From: Pseudomonas laurylsulfatiphila
Lineage (GTDB): Bacteria > Pseudomonadota > Gammaproteobacteria > Pseudomonadales > Pseudomonadaceae
NCBI RefSeq assembly: GCF_002934665.1
Contig: NZ_NIRS01000012.1
Location: 1 to 40,088, forward strand
Reading direction: 5' to 3'
Length of the DNA stretch: 40,088 bases
Shown here: positions 33,981 to 40,088 of the stretch, in pieces
Layout: every line of letters begins with the position of its first letter
Numbering within the stretch: position 1 is the stretch's first letter
Made by a program: the position numbers and the translations under genes
The notes under the pieces: generated by a model
Database searches by the model: none
What the model saw: the letters and a program-made list of their open reading frames with translations, nothing else
Told to the model about the DNA's origin: nothing

Positions 33981-34017
33981 CCATTCGCATGTTCATCTGT
34001 CGATGTCGTGCGAATGG
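33981..34017 (+). promoter_or_regulatory. Inverted repeat in the leader of the MFS gene
   Basis: CCATTCGCA (33981-33989) and TGCGAATGG (34009-34017) are exact inverse copies with a 19-base loop, about 80 bp before the MFS start. ATTCATGAAT, a perfect 10-bp palindrome, lies just upstream at 33958-33967. These may be operator or 5' UTR elements. No copy of the LysR-type element was found here. Confidence 0.4.
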
Positions 34018-34095
34018 ACAGACTTGTGCACCGAAAACAAAAACAAAAACCGACCAATTTGCGCTGTCTGGCACCACATACGGGATCAGTACACC

Positions 34096-35436
34096 ATGAA
34101 CAACACGACAAGCCCCCTCGCCACCGGCTGGAAATCCCTCCAGCGTTGGCGCGTGCAGATTTTCCTGATCACCTGGGTGGCGTATGCCGCCTTCTACTTC
34201 ACCCGCAAAGCGTTCTCCGTCGCCAAGCTGGGTATCGGCGAAGACCCGAACTTCATGCTCGAAAAGGCCATGATGGCCAACCTCGACGCCCTGTACCTGA
34301 CGGCCTACGCCGTGGGCCAGTTCCTGTGGGGCAACTTCTCCGACCGGTTCGGCCCAAGGGTGGTGGTCCTCAGCGGCCTGGTCATTTCGGCGGCGGCGGC
34401 GCTCCTGATGGGGACCTACGCCACGCTACCGATCTTCGTCTCCTGCATGCTGGTGCAGGGTCTTGCCCAATCCACCGGTTGGTCGGGCCTGTGCAAGAAC
34501 GTCGGGAGTTTCTTCAGTACCGGAGAACGTGGCCGCGTCCTCGGTTACTGGAGCACCTCGTACGCCTTTGGCGGTCTGGTGGCCACGCCGTTTGCCGGCT
34601 GGTGGGCTTATCAGGCCTATCACGACTGGCGCATCGCGTTCATCAGCAGTGCCGTTGTCGTGCTGGTGGTGGCGGTGTTGTTCTATTTCCTGCAACGCAA
34701 CCGTCCGGAAGACGTAGGCCTGCCTGCTGTCGAAATCGAGATCGAACCTGTCAGCAACGTCGTGGTGCCCCGCGAAAGCATGTGGGCCGGCATACGGACC
34801 GTGATGAAAAATCGCACCGTCCTGTTTCTCGGCCTGGCCTATTTCATGCTCAAGCCCGCGCGCTACGCCATCCTGCTGTGGGGCCCGGTGATCATCTACG
34901 AACGCATGCCCGAGATCGGCAAGGTCGCGTCCGCCATCGTCCCCACCTCGTTTGAACTGGCAGGTCTGGTAGGCCCCATCCTCATCGGTATTGCATCGGA
35001 CAAATACTTCGGCGCTCGTCGCATACCAGCCTGCGTGCTCAGCCTAGTGGTCCTCACAGTCTGCCTTGGACTGTTCGTTCCCGCCATGCAAAGCGGCAGC
35101 CTGTACATGGTGGTCGGCCTGCTGTTCATGATGGGCCTGACGCTTTACGGGCCGGACTCGATGATCAGCGGCTCGGCGGCCATCGACTTCGGCAGCAAGG
35201 ACGGGGCGGCCTCCGCCGCGGGCTTCGTCAACGGCTGTGGTTCGATCGGTGCGGTCCTTGGCGGCCTGCTGCCAGGCTACTTCGACACCATCACCGTGTT
35301 CCTGGTGTTCACCGGCGCCGCACTCCTGGCCAGCCTGATGCTGGTGCCCTTCTGGAACAGCCGGCCGAAAACACTGGAAAACCCGCTGCTGGTATCGACC
35401 CCGGTACAACCGGTCATTGTCGGCACCACGCCTTGA
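34096..35436 (+). CDS. MFS transporter, GlpT/UhpT-like, probable AEP importer
   Basis: 446 residues from the ATG at 34096; the frame is open 31 codons earlier, but MNNTTSPLATGW begins a typical N-terminus. About 12 hydrophobic helices are seen. The organophosphate:phosphate antiporter branch is suggested by WVAYAAFYFTRKAFSVAK near residues 28-45 and NFSDRFGPRVVVLSGL between helices 2 and 3. GlpT-like transporters carry phosphorylated small molecules in exchange for phosphate. Lying between phnW and phnX, it most likely imports AEP or a related phosphonate; an MFS AEP permease called AepP has been described in pseudomonads, as I recall. The ribosome site is weak. phnX starts 39 bp downstream. 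Confidence 0.88.
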   Translation: MNNTTSPLATGWKSLQRWRVQIFLITWVAYAAFYFTRKAFSVAKLGIGEDPNFMLEKAMMANLDALYLTAYAVGQFLWGNFSDRFGPRVVVLSGLVISAAAALLMGTYATLPIFVSCMLVQGLAQSTGWSGLCKNVGSFFSTGERGRVLGYWSTSYAFGGLVATPFAGWWAYQAYHDWRIAFISSAVVVLVVAVLFYFLQRNRPEDVGLPAVEIEIEPVSNVVVPRESMWAGIRTVMKNRTVLFLGLAYFMLKPARYAILLWGPVIIYERMPEIGKVASAIVPTSFELAGLVGPILIGIASDKYFGARRIPACVLSLVVLTVCLGLFVPAMQSGSLYMVVGLLFMMGLTLYGPDSMISGSAAIDFGSKDGAASAAGFVNGCGSIGAVLGGLLPGYFDTITVFLVFTGAALLASLMLVPFWNSRPKTLENPLLVSTPVQPVIVGTTP

Positions 35437-35475
35437 ATTCGTACTACCCACTCACCTTTCCCTGGAGCAATCATC

Positions 35476-36303
35476 ATGCAATACAAACAACCTTCCCAAC
35501 TGCAAGCCGTGGTTCTGGACTGGGCGGGCACCGTCGTTGATTTCGGTTCCTTTGCCCCCACGCAGATTTTTGTCGAAGCCTTCGCCGAGTTTGGCGTAGC
35601 GGTCTCCCTGGCAGAAGCCCGGGGTCCGATGGGCATGGGCAAGTGGGACCACATCCGCACGTTGTGCAACGAGCCACAGATCGCCGCACGTTACCAGGCC
35701 GCCTTCGGACGCCTGCCGACGGATGACGATGTCACCGCCCTTTATGAGCGCTTCATGCCCTTGCAGATCGAGAAGATCGCCCTGCACTCGGCGCTGATTC
35801 CAGGTGCGCTGGATACGATCGATGCCTTGCGCGACAAGGGTCTGAAAATCGGTTCGTGCTCGGGTTACCCGGCGGTGGTCATGGAGAAAGTCGTCGAGCT
35901 TGCGCGCAAGAACGGCTACGTCGCCGACCACGTCGTGGCCACTGACGAAGTACCCAATGGCCGCCCGCACCCGGCCCAGGCCCTGGCCAACGTGATCGCT
36001 CTGGGCATCAGCGATGTGGCCGCTTGCGTCAAGGTCGACGACACCTGGCCAGGCATCCTTGAAGGCCGCAGTGCCGGCATGTGGACGGTCGCATTGACCT
36101 GCTCCGGCAACGCACTGGGGCTGACCTATGACCAGTTCAGGGACTTGCCTTCGGACAAGTTGGCCAAAGAGCGCGCCCGCATCACCAGGATGTTCGAAGG
36201 TTCGCGCCCGCACTACCTGATCGACACCATCGTCGATCTACCGGCCGTCATTGAAGACATCAATGCACGCCTGGCTCGTGGCGAAACCCCTCAGGACTCC
36301 TGA
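35476..36303 (+). CDS. phnX: Phosphonoacetaldehyde hydrolase (phosphonatase)
   Basis: 275 residues. The HAD nucleophile motif VVLDWAGTVVDFGSFAP has Asp15 and the phosphonatase-specific Ala17 in place of the second Asp. The Schiff-base lysine is K56 in GPMGMGKWDHIRTL, diagnostic of PhnX. Later HAD blocks are IGSCSGYP and the acidic VKVDDTWPGILEGRSAGMWTV. It cleaves the C-P bond of phosphonoacetaldehyde to give acetaldehyde and phosphate. It is close to the MFS gene and 75 bp before the aldehyde dehydrogenase gene, which can take up the acetaldehyde. Confidence 0.96.
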   Translation: MQYKQPSQLQAVVLDWAGTVVDFGSFAPTQIFVEAFAEFGVAVSLAEARGPMGMGKWDHIRTLCNEPQIAARYQAAFGRLPTDDDVTALYERFMPLQIEKIALHSALIPGALDTIDALRDKGLKIGSCSGYPAVVMEKVVELARKNGYVADHVVATDEVPNGRPHPAQALANVIALGISDVAACVKVDDTWPGILEGRSAGMWTVALTCSGNALGLTYDQFRDLPSDKLAKERARITRMFEGSRPHYLIDTIVDLPAVIEDINARLARGETPQDS

Positions 36304-36378
36304 CTCTGCACGGCTTGCGCACCTGACAGTGACCGTCCTGTGGGCGGTCACACCCCAAAACAACAAGAGAACCCGATC

Positions 36379-37899
36379 ATGAACTACGCCCACCCAGGCA
36401 CTCCCGGTGCCATCGTTTCCTTCAAGTCCCGCTACGGCAACTACATCGGCGGCGAGTTCGTCGCACCGGTCAAAGGTCAATACTTCACCACCACCTCGCC
36501 GGTGAATGGCCAACCGATTGCCGAATTCCCGCGCTCCACGGCCGAAGACATCGACAAGGCCCTGGATGCTGCCCATGCAGCTGCCGATGCCTGGGGCAAG
36601 ACCTCGGTGCAGGACCGCTCCCTGGCGCTGTTGAAAATTGCCGACCGCATCGAGCAGAACCTCGAACTGCTGGCCATCACTGAAACCTGGGACAACGGCA
36701 AGGCCGTGCGTGAAACGTTGAACGCCGACATCCCGCTGGCGGTGGACCACTTCCGCTACTACGCCGGTTGCATCCGCGCCCAGGAAGGCAGCTCGGCGGA
36801 AATCAACGAACACACCGCGGCCTATCACTTCCATGAGCCGTTGGGCGTGGTCGGCCAGATCATCCCGTGGAACTTCCCGATCCTGATGGCCGCCTGGAAA
36901 CTCGCCCCGGCCCTGGCTGCCGGTAACTGCGTGGTGCTCAAGCCTGCCGAGCAAACCCCGCTGGGCATCACCGTGCTGGTCGAACTGATCGGCGACCTGC
37001 TGCCACCGGGCGTGCTGAACATCGTGCAAGGCTTCGGCAAAGAAGCCGGCGAAGCGCTGGCCACCAGCAAACGCATCGCCAAGATCGCCTTCACCGGCTC
37101 GACCCCGGTCGGCTCGCACATCATGAAATGCGCGGCGGAAAACATCATCCCGTCCACCGTGGAGCTGGGCGGCAAGTCGCCGAACATCTTCTTCGAAGAC
37201 ATCATGAAGGCCGAACCGTCCTTCATCGAGAAAGCCGCCGAAGGCCTGGTGCTGGCGTTCTTCAACCAGGGCGAAGTCTGCACCTGCCCGTCCCGTGCCC
37301 TGGTGCAGGAGTCGATCTACGACGAATTCATGCAAGTGGTGATGAAGAAGGTCCTGCAAATCAAACGCGGCGACCCGCTGGACACCGACACCATGGTCGG
37401 CGCCCAGGCGTCCGAGCAGCAATTCGACAAGATCCTTTCGTACCTGGAAATCGCCAAGGGCGAAGGTGCCGAGTTGCTGACCGGCGGCAAGGTGGAAAAA
37501 CTCGAGGGCAACCTGGCGAGCGGGTATTACATCCAGCCGACGCTGCTCAAGGGCACCAACAAGATGCGCGTGTTCCAGGAAGAAATCTTTGGCCCGGTGG
37601 TGAGCATCACCACCTTCAAGGACGAAGCCGAAGCCCTGGCCATCGCCAACGACACCGAGTTCGGCCTCGGCGCCGGCCTCTGGACCCGCGACATCAACCG
37701 CGCCTACCGCATGGGCCGGGCGATCAAGGCCGGTCGTGTCTGGACCAACTGCTACCACCTGTACCCGGCGCACGCCGCGTTCGGTGGCTACAAGAAGTCC
37801 GGCGTCGGCCGTGAAACCCACAAAATGATGCTCGACCACTATCAGCAGACCAAAAACCTGCTGGTGAGCTACGACATCAATCCGTTGGGCTTCTTCTGA
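36379..37899 (+). CDS. exaC: NAD-dependent (acet)aldehyde dehydrogenase, ExaC-like
   Basis: 506 residues from the ATG at 36379; the frame opens 13 codons earlier. The opening NYAHPGTPGAIVSFKSRYGNYIGGEFVAPVKGQYF region strongly resembles P. aeruginosa ExaC, and the length is the same. Catalytic Glu262 lies in VELGGKSPN and catalytic Cys301 in FFNQGEVCTCPSR; the NAD-binding FTGSTPVGSHI is at 238-248. ExaC oxidises acetaldehyde to acetate. Its position right after phnX implies that it removes the acetaldehyde made by phosphonatase. A phosphonoacetaldehyde dehydrogenase (PhnY) is less likely because PhnX is present and PhnA is not seen. It may be a paralogue of a genomic exaC elsewhere. Confidence 0.9.
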   Translation: MNYAHPGTPGAIVSFKSRYGNYIGGEFVAPVKGQYFTTTSPVNGQPIAEFPRSTAEDIDKALDAAHAAADAWGKTSVQDRSLALLKIADRIEQNLELLAITETWDNGKAVRETLNADIPLAVDHFRYYAGCIRAQEGSSAEINEHTAAYHFHEPLGVVGQIIPWNFPILMAAWKLAPALAAGNCVVLKPAEQTPLGITVLVELIGDLLPPGVLNIVQGFGKEAGEALATSKRIAKIAFTGSTPVGSHIMKCAAENIIPSTVELGGKSPNIFFEDIMKAEPSFIEKAAEGLVLAFFNQGEVCTCPSRALVQESIYDEFMQVVMKKVLQIKRGDPLDTDTMVGAQASEQQFDKILSYLEIAKGEGAELLTGGKVEKLEGNLASGYYIQPTLLKGTNKMRVFQEEIFGPVVSITTFKDEAEALAIANDTEFGLGAGLWTRDINRAYRMGRAIKAGRVWTNCYHLYPAHAAFGGYKKSGVGRETHKMMLDHYQQTKNLLVSYDINPLGFF

Positions 37900-37910
37900 C
37901 CGCGTAACCG

Positions 37911-37975
37911 CTATCGCCAGCAAGCCGGCTCCTACAGACCGCGTGAATCTGTAGGAGCCGGCTTGCTGGCGATGG
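37911..37975. repeat. Short REPIN after the aldehyde dehydrogenase
   Basis: Arms 37913-37938 and 37948-37973, reading ATCGCCAGCAAGCCGGCTCC plus TACAGA and its inverse, pair perfectly around a 9-base loop. With such a short loop it would make a very stable hairpin in the transcript, and may act as a terminator or message stabiliser before the chemoreceptor gene. Confidence 0.9.
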
Positions 37976-38032
37976 CGTCCTCGAAGACATGAATTTTTTC
38001 TGTTCCTCCTGATCGCCCCTTTGGAGCCCTCG

Positions 38033-39916
38033 ATGAAAATCCGTTACAAGGTGAGCCTTGTGGCTGCTTGCGTGCTGTTGGTGACCACCAGTCTTCTATC
38101 GCTGGTTCAGGTAGAGCAGATCCGTAGCATTTTGCGTCACCAGGTCGAGGCGAGCATTGCCGAATCGAGCAATGCGGTGGCACGTCAGATCGAGAACTGG
38201 CTGAACGGCAAGCTTCATTTGATGGACCTGGCCTCCCAGGCGATCGATCGCCAGTACAGTGTGCAAGCGACCCAACGAATCATCGACTCGCCCATTCTGA
38301 AAGACGAATTCAAGCTGGTGTTCGGCGCCCTTGAGTCAGATGGAAAGCCCATCAAGAACACGGCGGCATGGAATCCGAAACCCGATTATGACGGTCGCAC
38401 CCGCCCCTGGTACTCAACGGGAAAGACCGGCAGCCAAGCCGTCCTGACCGAACCCTACAAGGACTCCACCACGGGTGAAATCCTGATCTCGGCCGTTGCC
38501 CGGATCAGCGACGCGGGACAGCTGCTCGGGGTGTTTGGCGGTGACATCCGCCTGACCACGGTGGCCGATGCCATCAATACCCTGGATTTCGGCGGGGCCG
38601 GTTATGCGTTCCTGCTCAGTAAAAGCGGCAACATCATTTCCCACCCGGACGCCGAACTGAACGGCAAGCCCTACAGTCAGCTTTTTGCCGGAAGCGCCCT
38701 GCCCCTCGACGGTCAGCTTCAAGAGGTGCACAGCGGTGGGAAGTCCCTCCTGGTGTCCTTCATCCCCCTCTCCGATCTCAAGGGCATGGATTGGTGCATC
38801 GGCGTGGTCCTGGACCAGGACATCGTCATGGCCGCCGCCCATACCCTGAGTTGGCGAGCCGTGATCGGTACCGGCCTGGGCGTGCTGCTCAGCCTGTTGG
38901 TGTTGGGCCTGCTGGTCAAGCGACTGCTGCGGCCGCTGGAACAACTGAAGGACTCGCTGGCAGACATCAATCGCGGTGAAGGCGACCTGACCCGCCAACT
39001 GCCGGTGGTCGGCAATGATGAAATCGCGCTGGTTGCTGGCGAGTTCAACCAGTTCCTGCACAACCTCAAGGCGCTCATTGGCGACGTGAAAAACAGCTCG
39101 CAACAGGTGCGCGAGAGCACCACCGCGACCTCATGCGAAGCGGATCAGGCCGCCAACCGCGTCCAGGTGCAGTTGCAGGAACTGGATCAACTGGCCACCG
39201 CCATGACCGAGATGGCCTCGACCGCCGAGGATGTCGCGCGCAACGCGCAAACCGCTGCCGAAGCGGCGATTGCCGCTAACGAAGAAACCGCCGACGGCGT
39301 CGCTCTGGTTTCCCGGTCTACCGGGGCCATCAAACGCTTGGCCGAGGAGATGGACGCCACCGGTCATGCGATCAATGACTTGTCCACCCTCAGTCAAAGC
39401 ATTGGATCGATTGTGGCGGTCATCACCAGCATCGCTGACCAGACCAATCTGCTCGCCCTCAACGCCGCCATCGAGGCAGCCCGTGCCGGCGAATCGGGAC
39501 GCGGGTTTGCGGTCGTGGCCGATGAGGTGCGCTCCCTGGCCTCGCGCACCCAGCAATCCACCCAGGAAATACGCGAAATGATCGACCAGCTGCAGACCGG
39601 GGTAAAACATGCCCAGGCACGCATGCAGCAGAGCCGCGACACGGCCAGCAAAACGGCCGGGGATGCCAATGCCGCCAATGACACCCTCGAACGCATACGC
39701 GAGGCCATTTACCGCATCAATGACATGAACCTGCAGATTGCCGCGGCGGCAGAAGAACAAAGCGCTACGACCGAAGAAATCAACCGCAACACCACCAATA
39801 TCCGCGACATCAGTATTGAAGTATCCGGCAGCGCGGACAAGCAGGCTCGCCAATGCTCAGCAATGGTGGAGCACGTCGGCCAGCAAGACAAACTACTGAG
39901 TCGCTTCCGGATTTGA
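38033..39916 (+). CDS. Methyl-accepting chemotaxis protein with dCache domain
   Basis: 627 residues from the ATG at 38033 with GGAG upstream (a TTG four codons earlier is less likely). TM1 is at ~7-27, the periplasmic dCache_1 domain at ~30-275, TM2 at ~276-296, HAMP at ~297-350 and a cytoplasmic signalling hairpin with SIADQTNLLALNAAIEAARAGESGRGFAVVADEVR. The ligand pocket shows Y119, R124, W126, Y127, Y142 and D171, the spacing of the amino-acid receptor signature of PctA as I recall it. The ligand is therefore probably an amino compound. Its place between phnX/aldehyde dehydrogenase and acs suggests AEP or a similar molecule, but that is inference. Confidence 0.93.
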   Translation: MKIRYKVSLVAACVLLVTTSLLSLVQVEQIRSILRHQVEASIAESSNAVARQIENWLNGKLHLMDLASQAIDRQYSVQATQRIIDSPILKDEFKLVFGALESDGKPIKNTAAWNPKPDYDGRTRPWYSTGKTGSQAVLTEPYKDSTTGEILISAVARISDAGQLLGVFGGDIRLTTVADAINTLDFGGAGYAFLLSKSGNIISHPDAELNGKPYSQLFAGSALPLDGQLQEVHSGGKSLLVSFIPLSDLKGMDWCIGVVLDQDIVMAAAHTLSWRAVIGTGLGVLLSLLVLGLLVKRLLRPLEQLKDSLADINRGEGDLTRQLPVVGNDEIALVAGEFNQFLHNLKALIGDVKNSSQQVRESTTATSCEADQAANRVQVQLQELDQLATAMTEMASTAEDVARNAQTAAEAAIAANEETADGVALVSRSTGAIKRLAEEMDATGHAINDLSTLSQSIGSIVAVITSIADQTNLLALNAAIEAARAGESGRGFAVVADEVRSLASRTQQSTQEIREMIDQLQTGVKHAQARMQQSRDTASKTAGDANAANDTLERIREAIYRINDMNLQIAAAAEEQSATTEEINRNTTNIRDISIEVSGSADKQARQCSAMVEHVGQQDKLLSRFRI

Positions 39917-39993
39917 ATGTGCATTTGCCCGAATGCTTGAGCTGCAAACCCGTAACAGATCACAAAAACAACTATTCCACCGAGGTAAGAAAG

Positions 39994-40088
39994 ATGAGTG
40001 CGGCTTCCCTGTATCCCGTTCGTCCCGAGGTTCTGGCCAATACGCTGACCGACGAGGCGACCTACAAGGCCATGTACCAGCAGTCGGT
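39994..40088 (+). CDS. acs: Acetyl-CoA synthetase, N-terminal start, cut by the window end
   Basis: Thirty-one codons are visible: MSAASLYPVRPEVLANTLTD and then EATYKAMYQQSV, matching the N-terminus of pseudomonad acetyl-CoA synthetase (AcsA). GAGG sits upstream of the ATG at 39994. The enzyme would convert acetate from the aldehyde dehydrogenase step into acetyl-CoA. Only the beginning is present, so the domain content cannot be checked here. Confidence 0.8.
   Translation, partial: MSAASLYPVRPEVLANTLTDEATYKAMYQQS

Noticed and set aside
36379..37899. Phosphonoacetaldehyde dehydrogenase (PhnY) as the identity of the aldehyde dehydrogenase
   Set aside because: The sequence is ExaC-like in length and N-terminus, and the cluster has PhnX, not PhnA, so acetaldehyde is the expected substrate.
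36238..37923. 561-codon minus-strand frame opposite the aldehyde dehydrogenase
   Set aside because: Antisense shadow with His/Asp/Val-rich composition; the plus strand has all catalytic residues of the family.

Overview
The window is high-GC Pseudomonas-type chromosome, most like the P. fluorescens group. Evidence: three sorts of Pseudomonas REP/REPIN palindromes in most larger intergenic gaps, gene content typical of the genus (DUF1302/DUF1329 pair, MalT-like LuxR regulator, ExaC-like aldehyde dehydrogenase) and an Acs N-terminus that reads like pseudomonad AcsA. No rRNA, tRNA, CRISPR array or intact transposase gene was seen.

Region 1 (1-3650): a possible IS21-like end remnant, a class I SAM methyltransferase, a metallo-beta-lactamase-fold protein with a degenerate metal site, and a divergent CaiB/BaiF CoA-transferase ending in a perfect 18-bp terminator.

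Region 2 (3650-24800): an accessory catabolic island. A plus-strand block holds a Tat-exported flavin amine-oxidase-like enzyme, a periplasmic cysteine-type sulfatase, a c-type cytochrome and a DUF1302/DUF1329 pair. A minus-strand block holds an acyl-CoA ligase, a MalT-like LuxR regulator, an SCP-x-type thiolase, a second DUF1302, an acyl-CoA dehydrogenase, a hotdog thioesterase, a DUF1254/DUF1214 protein and an alkylsulfatase-like MBL protein. AraC regulators lie at both ends. This suggests capture, desulfation and CoA-dependent breakdown of a hydrophobic, perhaps sulfated, compound; the substrate is unknown. The minus-strand block is decaying: the ligase has an in-frame amber codon, and a deletion has fused the 5' third of the second DUF1302 gene to the 3' part of the dehydrogenase gene. 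A five-unit tandem REPIN array of about 123 bp period lies between thiolase and regulator. The rightmost AraC gene is preceded by two direct repeats with 21-bp spacing, a probable operator.

Region 3 (24800-29600): a small membrane protein, then a tight three-gene module: membrane-anchored parvulin-like PPIase, HupE/UreJ-type membrane protein, and an exported DUF3604 (PHP-like) protein. I know of no assigned role for it.

Region 4 (29600-40088): an unusually complete 2-aminoethylphosphonate (AEP) unit: LysR regulator, RidA, FAD-dependent aminophosphonate oxidoreductase, PhnW transaminase, MFS transporter, PhnX phosphonatase, ExaC-like aldehyde dehydrogenase, a chemoreceptor with an amino-acid-type dCache domain, and the start of acs. 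Together these could import AEP, turn it into phosphonoacetaldehyde, then phosphate and acetaldehyde, then acetate and acetyl-CoA. A near-identical 25-bp palindromic element lies before both ridA and phnW and is the best candidate LysR operator.
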